Source: Pseudomonadota bacterium
GTDB lineage: Bacteria; Pseudomonadota; Gammaproteobacteria; Burkholderiales; Nitrosomonadaceae
Direction of reading: 5' to 3'
Length of the DNA stretch: 58,796 bases
NCBI GenBank assembly: GCA_018240285.1
Contig: JAFEGA010000023.1
Coordinates: forward strand, 1 to 58,796
Shown in pieces: positions 19,488-28,008 of this stretch. The notes under the pieces were generated by a model. The model did not search any database and was not told the origin of the DNA. It saw only the letters and a program-made list of their open reading frames with translations. Numbering within the stretch: the first letter of the stretch is position 1; every line of letters begins with the position of its first letter. Made by a program: the position numbers and the translations under genes.

Positions 19488-21398
19488 GTGCAAGCTGAAA
19501 CAAACAAAGAACAATTAAACTTTCAAGCGGAAGCGAAACAGTTATTAAGATTAATGATTCACTCCTTATACAGTAATAAGGAAATTTTTTTGCGTGAATT
19601 GATTTCGAATGCATCGGATGCGGCTGATAAATTGCGTTTTGAGGGCCTTACCGATGCTGCACTGTATGAATCAGACACTGACCTTAAAATTCGTGTGAGC
19701 TATGATGCGGATGAACGAACCGTCACTATCTCGGATAACGGTATCGGTATGTCGCGACAAGAAGTCATCGATCATATTGGAACCATTGCGAAGTCAGGAA
19801 CCCGTGAATTCTTTAACTCCTTAACCGGTGATCAAGTGAAAGATGCGCATTTGATCGGTCAATTTGGTGTCGGCTTTTATTCCGCATTTATTGTGGCCAA
19901 CAAGGTTACCTTGATCACCCGGCGGGCAGGGTTGACTGCCGAGCATGGTGTTCGCTGGGAATCCAGCGGTGAAGGTGATTACACGTTGGAAACTGTTGAA
20001 AAAGCAACCAGAGGTACTGATATTATTTTGCATTTGCGTGCCGATGAAGATGAATTCTTAAATGGCATGCGAATTCGTAACATTATTCGTAAATATTCCG
20101 ATCACATTACGTTGCCTATCGTAATGAAGAAAGAAGAATGGTTGCAAGATGAAAAGAAAAATAAGATTACCGATGAAGATGAAACGATTAACCAAGCCAA
20201 TGCATTGTGGGCACGCCCTAAAAATGAAATAACGGTCGAACAATACAATGAATTTTATAAGCATGTAGCACATGATTTCGAGCCGCCGCTGGCCTATTTA
20301 CATGCACGCGTAGAAGGGAAGCAGGAATATACGCAACTTCTGTACATTCCGGCACGCGCGCCTTTCGATTTATTCGATCGTGAGCGCCGGCATGGAATTA
20401 AATTATATGTGCAACGTGTATTCATTATGGATGATGCAGAAAAATTATTACCGAACTATCTCCGTTTTGTGCGCGGTGTAATCGATTCGAACAATCTACC
20501 GTTGAATGTATCACGCGAGATCCTGCAGGAATCAAAGGATATCGACTCAATCCGGGCTGGTGTAGTCAAGAAAGTATTGGGATTGATCGAAGACTTATCC
20601 AAAAATGAAGATGAAGAAGGGAAAGAAAAATACAAAACTTTCTACCGGGAGTTTGGTCAAGTTCTAAAAGAAGGTGTCGGAGAAGATTTTGCTAATCGCG
20701 AGCGTATTGCGAAATTGTTACGTTTTATTACTACGCACAGTGATACTGGTGAACCAGCTGTTTCGCTTGAAACTTATGTGCAACGCATGAAAGAAGGTCA
20801 GAAAAAAATTTATTACGTGACTGCCGATAATCTGAGAGCCGCACAGAACAGCCCTCACTTGGAAATTTTCCGCAAGAAGGGTATTGAAGTGTTATTACTA
20901 TCCGATCGTATTGATGAATGGCTGGTGAGTAATCTAACCGAATATGACGGTAAGCCACTGCAATCAGTCGCTAAAGGCGGCTTGGATTTGGGTGATCTGG
21001 AAGACGAGGCAGAAAAAGAAGAACGCGAAAAAGAAACTAACGCCTTCCATGAATTGACGGAAAAAATGAAACAAACGCTTAGCGAACAAGTAAAAGATGT
21101 TCGTGTTACTTTCCGGCTAACCGAATCACCGGCTTGCCTAGTTGCAGATACTTATGACATGGGTGGTAATCTCGAGAGATTACTGAAATCCGCGGGACAA
21201 AAAGTGCAACATACCAAACCGATCCTGGAAATCAATCCACATCACCCGATGGTGCAGCGGTTGAAGACCGAAGTCGAAAATTTCGAAGATTGGAGTCATT
21301 TATTATTCGGTCAAGCTTTGCTGGCGGAGGGGGGGCAGCTTGAAGAACCGGCCGCATTTGTAAAAAGATTAAATGAACTGTTATTGCTGAAATCCTGA
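19488..21398 (+). CDS. htpG: Molecular chaperone HtpG (Hsp90)
   Basis: Cytoplasmic dimeric ATP-driven chaperone of the Hsp90 family. The GHKL ATP-binding motifs are visible: [17 protein letters not shown] (motif I), ISDNGIGMS (motif II) and [11 protein letters not shown] (motif III, ATP lid). The 636 residues fit the bacterial form without the charged linker of eukaryotic Hsp90. The start is GTG 19488 with TGAGGAG upstream. A heat-shock-type promoter lies at 19433-19460. It is transcribed alone: a hairpin follows and the next gene starts 157 bases on. Confidence 0.97.
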   Translation: MQAETNKEQLNFQAEAKQLLRLMIHSLYSNKEIFLRELISNASDAADKLRFEGLTDAALYESDTDLKIRVSYDADERTVTISDNGIGMSRQEVIDHIGTIAKSGTREFFNSLTGDQVKDAHLIGQFGVGFYSAFIVANKVTLITRRAGLTAEHGVRWESSGEGDYTLETVEKATRGTDIILHLRADEDEFLNGMRIRNIIRKYSDHITLPIVMKKEEWLQDEKKNKITDEDETINQANALWARPKNEITVEQYNEFYKHVAHDFEPPLAYLHARVEGKQEYTQLLYIPARAPFDLFDRERRHGIKLYVQRVFIMDDAEKLLPNYLRFVRGVIDSNNLPLNVSREILQESKDIDSIRAGVVKKVLGLIEDLSKNEDEEGKEKYKTFYREFGQVLKEGVGEDFANRERIAKLLRFITTHSDTGEPAVSLETYVQRMKEGQKKIYYVTADNLRAAQNSPHLEIFRKKGIEVLLLSDRIDEWLVSNLTEYDGKPLQSVAKGGLDLGDLEDEAEKEEREKETNAFHELTEKMKQTLSEQVKDVRVTFRLTESPACLVADTYDMGGNLERLLKSAGQKVQHTKPILEINPHHPMVQRLKTEVENFEDWSHLLFGQALLAEGGQLEEPAAFVKRLNELLLLKS

Positions 21399-21426
21399 AG
21401 TTAATAAAGTTTTTGTGCCTCCAATA

Positions 21427-21462
21427 AATCTTCCGGCATAAGCCTCGTAAAGCCGGAAGATT
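21427..21462 (+). terminator. 3'-end hairpin after htpG
   Basis: Perfect 11-bp GC-rich stem (AATCTTCCGGC at 21427-21437, GCCGGAAGATT at 21452-21462) with a 14-base loop, 28 bases after the htpG stop. No T run follows, so it may be Rho-assisted or bidirectional. Confidence 0.55.
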
Positions 21463-21555
21463 CAAAACTCACTTGAAACTTCTACTCAGTTCGGCTGTCC
21501 ATTTCTTGCATACAAAAACATTGAACAATTTTCAAGTTAAGTACTCAGGTGGACA

Positions 21556-22059
21556 GTGGGTAGATCAAAAAAAAATCAGATTGCAGATTTAACCAAATCC
21601 TATCAAGCAAAGCTGTGGACACCGTTCGCTGTACTCGGTATTAAAACAGAAGAAGACTGGCTTACGGCTATTGATTATTTGCCAGCCGATACTCCGACAT
21701 TAGCACCCCAGACTTTGTTGGCGAAAGAAGTATGCAGGCAGCTGCAAGCTTATCTAGCTGCACCGGATTTTAGGTTTGACTTGAGCTTGCATATCGGCGG
21801 AACAATGCATCAGCAACGTGTTTGGCAAGCTATTCAGGCAATTCCAAGCGGAGAAACGAGCAGTTATGCAGAAATTGCAACGCAATTACATTCTGCGCCT
21901 AGAGCAGTTGGCCGGGCATGCGGTGCTAACCGGATACCGATCATTATACCGTGCCACCGGGTTATTGCTAAAAATGGCGGATTAGGAGGTTTTATGAATG
22001 CGAGTGATGGCGATCCCCTTGAAATCAAACGTTGGTTATTGCGTCATGAGAGCACCTGA
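21556..22059 (+). CDS. ogt: Methylated-DNA-[protein]-cysteine S-methyltransferase
   Basis: Suicide DNA-repair protein that transfers the methyl group from O6-methylguanine to its own cysteine. The active-site motif PCHRV is present with C133 as acceptor, followed by NGGLGGF; the helix-turn-helix recognition part SYAEIATQLHSAPRAVGRAC precedes it. The 167 residues lack an AdaA-type regulatory domain, so it is Ogt-like rather than Ada. Start is GTG 21556 with AGGTGG just upstream. The end overlaps the xerD start by 14 bases, so the two are co-transcribed. The exact symbol (ogt versus adaB) is a judgement. Confidence 0.9.
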   Translation: MGRSKKNQIADLTKSYQAKLWTPFAVLGIKTEEDWLTAIDYLPADTPTLAPQTLLAKEVCRQLQAYLAAPDFRFDLSLHIGGTMHQQRVWQAIQAIPSGETSSYAEIATQLHSAPRAVGRACGANRIPIIIPCHRVIAKNGGLGGFMNASDGDPLEIKRWLLRHEST

Positions 22060-22957
22060 ACTGAATGCTGGTCTGCTGGATGAGTTTTCCGATGCCTTAT
22101 GGCTGGAAGATGGCTTGTCGCGTAACACACTCGACAGTTATCGTAATGATTTGCAACTTTTCAGCGAATGGCTCAGAAAACGCAATCAAGATAACAGGGT
22201 GCTCACTGATGCGACCCATACCGACCTGCTTGAGTTTCTAGCTTCCAGAGTTTCCGCCAAGATTAAGGCCAGCACAACTAGCCGTGAATTATCCAGCCTG
22301 AAGCGTTTCTATCGTTTCTTGTTACGTCAGGGAAAAATTACAACGGATCCCAGTCTCAATATTGAAACACCCAAATTGCAGCGCAGCTTACCGGAAAGTT
22401 TGACTGAGAAAGAAGTTGAGCTGCTACTGAGTGCCCCCGACTTACAGCATCCGCTTGGCTTGCGCGATCGTGCTATGCTGGAAGTTTTATATGCCAGCGG
22501 TTTGCGCGTATCGGAGTTAATCAATTTGAAGTACTCGCAGGTCAGTATGGATATGGGGGTTTTACGCGTCATGGGTAAAGGTAGAAAAGAACGTCTTGCG
22601 CCACTAGGGGAAGAATCTCTCGAATGGTTAAGCCGCTACACCAAAGAAGCCAGGCCCTCACTGTTGAACGGTATTGTTACCGATACCATTTTTGTGACAG
22701 CGCGCGGTGCGGCCATGACACGTCAGGCGTTTTGGTATCTGATCAAACGCTATGCGCTGATTATTGGCATTGATAAACAGCTCTCGCCGCATACCCTGCG
22801 GCACGCCTTTGCTACGCACCTGCTGAATCATGGCGCGGATTTGCGCGTTGTGCAATTGCTGCTTGGACATGCGGATATTTCCACCACGCAAATTTACACC
22901 CATATCGCGCGTGAACGCCTCAAGCAGTTGCATGCTAAGCATCACCCGCGTGGCTAG
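22046..22957 (+). CDS. xerD: Tyrosine recombinase XerD
   Basis: Site-specific recombinase that with XerC resolves chromosome dimers at dif. The N-terminal SAM-like DNA-binding domain (residues about 10-95) and catalytic domain are both complete. Catalytic residues are recognisable: Arg in ASGLRVSEL, Lys in GKGRKER, His/Arg in SPHTLRHAFATHLL, His in LLGHADISTTQIY and the nucleophilic Tyr in IYTH. The open frame extends to 21998, but ATG 22046 gives the usual N-terminus and 303 residues. It is translationally linked to ogt and convergent with dsbB. Confidence 0.94.
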   Translation: MRAPELNAGLLDEFSDALWLEDGLSRNTLDSYRNDLQLFSEWLRKRNQDNRVLTDATHTDLLEFLASRVSAKIKASTTSRELSSLKRFYRFLLRQGKITTDPSLNIETPKLQRSLPESLTEKEVELLLSAPDLQHPLGLRDRAMLEVLYASGLRVSELINLKYSQVSMDMGVLRVMGKGRKERLAPLGEESLEWLSRYTKEARPSLLNGIVTDTIFVTARGAAMTRQAFWYLIKRYALIIGIDKQLSPHTLRHAFATHLLNHGADLRVVQLLLGHADISTTQIYTHIARERLKQLHAKHHPRG

Positions 22958-22974
22958 TCGGCAGCAATTGCAAG

Positions 22975-23448
22975 TTATCTTTTAGCTAGCAGCACATAAA
23001 ACGCCAGACTCCCAAGTCCAATAAAAGCAATCAACGACCAATCGGGGATGGTAAGTGATAAGAGCTTCCAATCAATATTGGCGCAATCGCCGTTGGCTTC
23101 GAACATCCCAGGCCACCAGCCAGCAATCGGTAAGGAATTCAGAAAAGCTTCCTCCGGACTGATGCCGCATTCAAATGCTTCCGGATACCGCATTAACCAC
23201 GCATGCCGCGCGGCGATGATTGCGCCTGTCAGGGCAAATCCGCACAGCAGGAAACCATAAATACGGCGTCCGATTATCTTAGGGTTATGAAGGAACGCGA
23301 GCAAGGCGGTTAATCCCAATAACCAGTAAGCAACGCGCTGTGCTACACACAGCGGGCAGGGCAGTAATCCTTGCATATGCTGCAAAAACTGCGCATAGCC
23401 TAACAGGCCGATACAGCAAAGGAGGATAAATAAAAATAGTAGTCGCAT
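22975..23448 (-). CDS. dsbB: Disulfide bond formation protein DsbB
   Basis: Inner-membrane quinone reductase that reoxidises periplasmic DsbA. Four hydrophobic segments are present. The first redox pair is C31-C34 in PCPLC; the second pair lies in the second periplasmic loop, one Cys in FECGIS and one in NGDCANIDW. Length 157 is typical. Transcribed leftwards from 23448 and convergent with xerD. An inverted repeat GCTCAAT-TTATCC-ATTGAGC (23477-23496) lies in the shared upstream region with the divergent small gene at 23603. Confidence 0.94.
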   Translation of the reverse strand: MRLLFLFILLCCIGLLGYAQFLQHMQGLLPCPLCVAQRVAYWLLGLTALLAFLHNPKIIGRRIYGFLLCGFALTGAIIAARHAWLMRYPEAFECGISPEEAFLNSLPIAGWWPGMFEANGDCANIDWKLLSLTIPDWSLIAFIGLGSLAFYVLLAKR

Positions 23449-23476
23449 TTTGTTTTTCTCTTCAATCGGATGAGTT

Positions 23477-23496
23477 GCTCAATTTATCCATTGAGC
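23477..23496. repeat. Inverted repeat between dsbB and the small exported-protein gene
   Basis: GCTCAAT (23477-23483) and ATTGAGC (23490-23496) are perfect arms around TTATCC. It sits 29 bases upstream of dsbB and just before a candidate promoter (TTGTGG 23499-23504, 16-base spacer, TATCAT 23521-23526) for the divergent gene. It could be an operator, but a 7-bp repeat can also arise by chance. Confidence 0.3.
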
Positions 23497-23602
23497 GTTT
23501 GTGGATTTCAGATAGTTTGGTATCATCAGAAAAATCAGGTTAACGGATATTCATAGTAGCACTGGAGTTTACTTTTCATTGACTTAATTGAGGAGATTTG
23601 TC

Positions 23603-23944
23603 ATGCGAACAACGATACTGATCATCACTTTAGTTACTGCTTCTTTATTTTTTTCCGGTGCATCCCTTGCAGAATTGGGGAAAATGGATAAAGCGGAAGC
23701 GCAAGCTAAAACCAAATTCGATCATATCGGATTGGCTGAGATGTACGAAAAGGAAGCTAATGAAATGGATGCGAAAGCCAAGGAACAGAAAGAGTTACTG
23801 GAAGAATATAAGCGGCATAGTGAATATTACGGTCGAGAAGGTCAAGATTTCCAATCGCACCATGAAGCGTTATTGCGGAAATATGTAAAGGCAGTTGAGC
23901 GTAATAAGGAAATGGCTGCGCTACACCGGAAAATGGCAAGGTAA
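23603..23944 (+). CDS. Small exported helical protein of unknown function
   Basis: A 113-residue protein with a clear signal peptide (MRTTILIITLVTASLFFSG then ASLA) that directs it to the periplasm. The mature part is almost entirely charged and predicted helical: many Lys/Glu, heptad-like spacing, two His-containing stretches (HIGLAEMYEKEA and HSEYYGREGQDFQSHHEALL). No cysteine is present after cleavage. The start at ATG 23603 has GAGGAG at 7-12 bases upstream; an upstream in-frame TTG (23588) is less likely because it would place charged residues before the signal. I do not recognise a family. Alone on its transcript, divergent from dsbB. Confidence 0.75.
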   Translation: MRTTILIITLVTASLFFSGASLAELGKMDKAEAQAKTKFDHIGLAEMYEKEANEMDAKAKEQKELLEEYKRHSEYYGREGQDFQSHHEALLRKYVKAVERNKEMAALHRKMAR

Positions 23945-23969
23945 ACAGCGATGAATGCTGCCGGTCATT

Positions 23970-24344
23970 TTATTTTTCTTTCCAAATAGCATAAGCAAGC
24001 AATAGCCAGGCGGTGAGAAATGAAACACCGCCGAACGGCGTGATCATACCGAGTCCGCGCATGCCTGTTATGCTCAGCACGTAAAGACTAAAGCTGAATA
24101 ATACGATACCCGCCATCATCAGCCAGCCGGATACCGGCATCAGGCGGGATTTTGGAAAATGCAGCAATAGCAAGCCGATGACGATGATGCCAAAAGCGTG
24201 ATAAAAATGATATTGCACGCCGGTATGATAAACCGACAGCATGTCGGCGGATAAAACCCGCTTTAGTCCGTGCGCACCAAAAGCACCCAGAGCGATGCAT
24301 AAAACCGTATTCAAGGTACCCAGTATGAGAAAAGTTTTTGGCAT
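23970..24344 (-). CDS. DUF423 family small membrane protein
   Basis: A 124-residue inner-membrane protein with four hydrophobic segments. The family core is visible at the N-terminus, LGAFGAHGLKRVLSADMLSV followed by YHTGVQYHFYHAFG, which is typical of DUF423 (YgdD type). The C-terminal TPFGGVSFLTAWLLLAY block also fits. Biochemical function is unknown for the family. It lies 61 bases downstream of xseA on the same strand and may be in its transcript. Confidence 0.88.
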   Translation of the reverse strand: MPKTFLILGTLNTVLCIALGAFGAHGLKRVLSADMLSVYHTGVQYHFYHAFGIIVIGLLLLHFPKSRLMPVSGWLMMAGIVLFSFSLYVLSITGMRGLGMITPFGGVSFLTAWLLLAYAIWKEK

Positions 24345-24405
24345 CGACGATCCAGTCCTTCTTGTTTTTTTGAAATAAAGTAAATGCTGTATAACTGTGC
24401 GTACT

Positions 24406-25758
24406 TCAGGAGTTCTCGGTTTTTGTTACATCCGCCTCGCACATGCCGTGCGCGAATTTTACCTGAATTCGATCACCGCAATGTATTTGTTTGCTGTCAC
24501 GGATGACGGTGTTTTGCGCGGTGTACGCGATGCTATATCCACGCTCAAGCACCGATTGCGGATCCAAATGAGATAGCTGTGCTTGCATATGTTGAAGCCG
24601 GATCGACAGGATTTCGAGATAGCGGATATACGCAGAACGGAAGCGGGCAGCCAATTCCTTTTGTTGCTGGCTAATTTGAGCGATATTGGGGCTTGCCGTC
24701 GCCAATCGTTGATTTAATTCGAGTAATTTCCATTGCTTTCTTTCCAATTGATGGCGGCAAGTTTTCATCAACCGGTCTTGCAGATGGCGCAGATGAATGG
24801 ATTGCTGTTTGATGCGATCACCCGGATAAATGAGGCGGTGCGACAGAATATCGATCTGTTGCATGGCATTCTCTATACGATGCAACATGGCGCGAGATAG
24901 CCGCAATTGCAGGGTGTTTAAGTGTTGACTTAATTCCTTATGATCCTTACTTGCCAATTCAGCAGCTGCCGTTGGTGTAGGGGCACGCACATCTGCGGCA
25001 AAATCCGCGATGGTAAAATCCGTTTCGTGACCGACACCGCTGATTACTGGAATGGTACTGGCAGCAATGGCGAGTGCTACGATTTCCTCGTTGAATGCCC
25101 ATAGATCTTCAATGCTGCCCCCGCCACGGCATACGATCAGCACATCGCATTCAGCACGTTGATTGGCGGTTGCTATTACTGCAGCAATCAGACTGGCTGC
25201 GGTTTTTCCCTGAACTAAAGTAGGGTAGAGGATAACCGGCAAGGACGGCATGCGCCGTTGCAATGTCGACAAAACATCGCGTAACGCCGCTGTGTCAGGA
25301 GAAGTAATGATGCCGACTTGTTTGGGAAATGCTGGTAGCAATTTTTTCTTGGCCGGATTAAATAATCCAGCTTTATCCAGCTTCGCTTTAAGCTTCTCGA
25401 AGGCCTCGAATAATTCTCCTAAACCGGCGCGCCGCATCGTTTCGACATTGAGCTGAAAATCGCCGCGGGGTTCATAGAGGGTAACCAGCGCCAGCACTTC
25501 AACTTGCATGCCGTCTTTCGGTTGCCAGTCCAGATATTGATGTTTATGACTGAACAATATGCAGCGGATTTGCGCACTGGAATCCTTGAGCGAGAAGTAC
25601 CAGTGACCGGACTGATAACACTTCAAATTCGAGACTTCACCTTTGACCCATAGCAATGGAATATTCTGTTCCAGGAATTGCTTGGTGCTGCTATTCAGCT
25701 CACTGACTGTCAGTACTGTTCGTGCAAGGCTCGCCGATGGAAAAGTAAAAAGATTCAT
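24406..25758 (-). CDS. xseA: Exodeoxyribonuclease VII large subunit
   Basis: Catalytic large subunit of exonuclease VII, which degrades single-stranded DNA and acts in mismatch repair together with XseB. The N-terminal OB-fold (about residues 12-100; LWVKGEVSNLKCYQSGHWYF) and the nuclease domain with PTAAAELAS and CRGGGSIEDLWAFNEE are clear, followed by a long coiled-coil segment and a short C-terminal domain starting LERGYSIAYT. The 450 residues are normal. xseB is not adjacent. Start is ATG 25758; upstream DNA is the 360-base region before exbB. Confidence 0.95.
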   Translation of the reverse strand: MNLFTFPSASLARTVLTVSELNSSTKQFLEQNIPLLWVKGEVSNLKCYQSGHWYFSLKDSSAQIRCILFSHKHQYLDWQPKDGMQVEVLALVTLYEPRGDFQLNVETMRRAGLGELFEAFEKLKAKLDKAGLFNPAKKKLLPAFPKQVGIITSPDTAALRDVLSTLQRRMPSLPVILYPTLVQGKTAASLIAAVIATANQRAECDVLIVCRGGGSIEDLWAFNEEIVALAIAASTIPVISGVGHETDFTIADFAADVRAPTPTAAAELASKDHKELSQHLNTLQLRLSRAMLHRIENAMQQIDILSHRLIYPGDRIKQQSIHLRHLQDRLMKTCRHQLERKQWKLLELNQRLATASPNIAQISQQQKELAARFRSAYIRYLEILSIRLQHMQAQLSHLDPQSVLERGYSIAYTAQNTVIRDSKQIHCGDRIQVKFAHGMCEADVTKTENS

Positions 25759-26118
25759 GATGAGTGCATGCCATTATTCGCATTATTTATTGAAACTAGA
25801 TCAGTGTAATGCGCAACTCACAAAGCATGCTGTTTCTATGTATAAATAGATGTTTATTAGAGATAATTATGTGAGATTAAAAAATAATCAAGGGAGAAAA
25901 AATGTTTGGATTTGGTCACTTAATTCTCATATTAATTACATACTCACAGACTTATCCACAGAAATTGTGGATAGAAAGCCGTTTATTTTTTGCAACAAAT
26001 TGAGTATTGCGATACTTTGCATGCTGAACCGGCTGTCCAGTTATAGAATATAATAATTGGGTAACTTAGTAAGACACAGAATGATACCTGGAACTAAAGT
26101 GAGTGAGGAGATTATCAC
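25759..26118. other. Intergenic region between divergent xseA and exbB-like gene
   Basis: No credible gene. AT-rich, with an inverted pair of DnaA-box-like sequences at 25952-25974 and a TATAAT at 26049-26054 that may be the -10 of the exbB-like gene, though no good -35 is seen at the correct distance. A 67-codon open frame here lacks a ribosome binding site. Confidence 0.6.
25952..25974. promoter_or_regulatory. Inverted DnaA-box pair
   Basis: TTATCCACA (25952-25960) is an exact consensus DnaA box, and TGTGGATAG (25966-25974) is its inverse with one mismatch. TATCCACA and TGTGGATA form a perfect 8-bp palindrome around GAAAT. It lies between two divergent promoters, so it could make transcription of xseA or exbB respond to DnaA, or titrate DnaA. 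No oriC genes (dnaA, dnaN) are near. Confidence 0.5.
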
Positions 26119-26727
26119 GTGTTATCGTTAATTCAAGCTGCCGGCTGGCCTATCTGGCCAATCATCATTGCTTCCGTCGTGGCCTTGGGCATTATCGGTG
26201 AACGTATGTGGACGTTGCGATTGAGCGTTATTGCACCGAAGGAATTGCTTCCCAGAGTGTTGAATGAATATAAGCGTAATGGCGTGAATCCAGAGATGCT
26301 GGCGCGTTTGCAGAATTACTCACCGCTGGGACAAATTCTTGCCGCCGGACTTAAGAATGTTAAAAGTACTCGTGAAATCATGAAGGAATCGATCGAAGAG
26401 TCCGGCCGGGTGATTGCACATGATCTGAATCGCTATCTGACGACATTGGGAACGATAGCTGCACTGAGTCCTCTGATGGGTTTGTTCGGTACTTTGGTTG
26501 GAATGATTGAGATTTTCGGATCGAATTCACCTACCGGCAGCAATCCGGCACAGCTTGCTTACGGAATTTCCGTCGCTTTGTATAATTCCGCCTTTGGAAT
26601 ACTGGTGGCCATTCCTAGCATGATTTTTTACCGCCATTTCCGTGCAAAAGTCGACGATATCGTCATAGAAATGGAATTGCAGGCATTAAAGCTGGTCGAA
26701 ATGGTGCATGGAGAACGAGAAACCTGA
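26119..26727 (+). CDS. exbB: ExbB/TolQ/MotA-family proton channel protein
   Basis: Inner-membrane proton-channel protein of the ExbB/TolQ family, which normally works with an ExbD/TolR partner to energise TonB or Tol transport. The 202 residues show the expected pattern: one N-terminal membrane helix (9-27), a cytoplasmic stretch, then two long helices around 105-135 and 145-172, with LTTLGTIAALSPLMGLFGTLVGMI (core AALSPLMGLFGTLVGM) being diagnostic. Start is GTG 26119 with GTGAGGAG upstream. An exbD gene would be expected directly after it but is not found in the following 314 bases. The ExbB rather than TolQ label follows from size and the xseA-exbB neighbourhood. Confidence 0.85.
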   Translation: MLSLIQAAGWPIWPIIIASVVALGIIGERMWTLRLSVIAPKELLPRVLNEYKRNGVNPEMLARLQNYSPLGQILAAGLKNVKSTREIMKESIEESGRVIAHDLNRYLTTLGTIAALSPLMGLFGTLVGMIEIFGSNSPTGSNPAQLAYGISVALYNSAFGILVAIPSMIFYRHFRAKVDDIVIEMELQALKLVEMVHGERET

Positions 26728-27041
26728 ATAGGCTTATAAAGTTTTGTGTACACAGTTTTTGGTGTGCACCTTCAATCGAGACATCGAAGAGAGAATCCAT
26801 TTCGTGAGACTAGGTTAGAATGGCAGGTGTCGCGAAACATGATGCTAACTTAGTAGTGTATACTGCGGCTCAATCAATTTGGACTGGAAATATAAGCAGG
26901 AACAGGCGGGTAGATGGAAAAGGAAATATTTTCTGTTGCCATTTGATTCCATAGTCTGGAAATCACGAGATCAAGCTGACTAAAGTGATAGTCAATGGTT
27001 TTCTTGGTAAAAGATTTGCGGGTTGATTGTTTTATACGTAT
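26728..27041. other. Intergenic region where exbD would be expected
   Basis: Contains no open frame resembling ExbD or a following lpxK. A 10-bp palindrome TGTGTACACA is at 26745-26754 and a TATACT at 26859-26864 could be a -10 element for mlaA. Nothing else is evident. Confidence 0.5.
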
Positions 27042-27866
27042 ATGAACGAGAATAGTGGTATTTTGAGAAATACAAATCCGATCATAAATCATTGCTACCT
27101 GATTGTTATTTTGTTGTTTGTTTGTATTATCGCACTGCAAGGCTGTGCATCGGCGCCGAGAAAGGGTGATCTAGAAACAGATCCGGTTGATCCGCACGAA
27201 AAGATTAATCGTGCTTCTTATGATTTTACCGACAAAGTGGATCGGACGGTGTTTGTGCCTATTGTGAACGCCTACATCGATTATGTTCCAAATGCTGCAC
27301 AGCGGTCGATTGGCAATTTCTACGATAACTTGTCTTATCCCAATGTCATGCTGAATTCTTTTCTGCAGGGCAAGGTAAAGCAGGGTGCTTCCGATACCTT
27401 GCGTTTTTTTGTGAACTCAACAGTGGGAATGTTCGGGCTTTTTGATATGGCATCGCACATGGGATTACAGAAGAACGATGAAGATTTTGGCCAAACACTA
27501 GGAGTGTGGGGTGTGGATCCCGGATCTTATTTATTCATTCCCCTTATTGGTCCGAGCAGCGAACGCGACGTAACCAATATTCCTGTCGGCGTTTTTACCA
27601 ATGTATTATTTTATGCCGGCCTTGTGGTGGGATCATACTTTGCGGCCCCTTTAACCATTTTGGGTGCTATCGATAAACGCGCGCGCTTGATGGGGGCGAT
27701 GCGAATTCGTGATGAAGCTGCAATTGATCCCTATTTATTTGTGCGCGAAGCTTCCATGCAACAACGTGAATTCCTCGTGCACGATGGCAAGTTGCCGCTG
27801 GATCTTTATGATTCCGAGCCTTTTCAGGATAATCCTTTTGAAAAAGATGGTAAAAAGAAAAAATAA
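27042..27866 (+). CDS. mlaA: MlaA (VacJ) family outer-membrane lipoprotein
   Basis: Outer-membrane lipoprotein that, in the Mla pathway, removes phospholipids from the outer leaflet and hands them to MlaC. A lipoprotein signal with lipobox LQGC places lipidation at C35 (from ATG 27042). The family domain runs from about 48 to 240 and includes DPHEKINRASYDFTDKVDR, NSTVGMFGLFDMASHMGL and DEDFGQTLGVWGVDPGSYLF. A TTG at 27027 could extend it by five residues. No mlaBCDEF genes are near; instead it directly precedes shc, as in several hopanoid-producing bacteria. Confidence 0.92.
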   Translation: MNENSGILRNTNPIINHCYLIVILLFVCIIALQGCASAPRKGDLETDPVDPHEKINRASYDFTDKVDRTVFVPIVNAYIDYVPNAAQRSIGNFYDNLSYPNVMLNSFLQGKVKQGASDTLRFFVNSTVGMFGLFDMASHMGLQKNDEDFGQTLGVWGVDPGSYLFIPLIGPSSERDVTNIPVGVFTNVLFYAGLVVGSYFAAPLTILGAIDKRARLMGAMRIRDEAAIDPYLFVREASMQQREFLVHDGKLPLDLYDSEPFQDNPFEKDGKKKK

Positions 27867-27906
27867 TGAATGCGAATTATCATCTCGTGTTTGTTCTTGT
27901 GAACTA

Positions 27907-27934
27907 TTGACGGAAAGGCGCTTGTATGTAAAAC
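27907..27934 (+). promoter_or_regulatory. Candidate sigma-70 promoter for shc
   Basis: TTGACG (27907-27912) and TAAAAC (27929-27934) with a 16-base spacer, 75 bases before the shc ATG. Only a match by eye; shc could also be read through from mlaA. Confidence 0.3.
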
Positions 27935-28008
27935 CAAAATCAGCTTGAACGGTAGCGAATGATTTATCCATTGGGGAATTTGTAACGTAATTAAGTGCTT
28001 AGGAACAT

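Noticed and set aside
25850..26053. 67-codon open frame in the xseA-exbB gap
   Set aside because: No ribosome binding site, AT-driven composition, and it covers the DnaA-box palindrome and probable promoter DNA.
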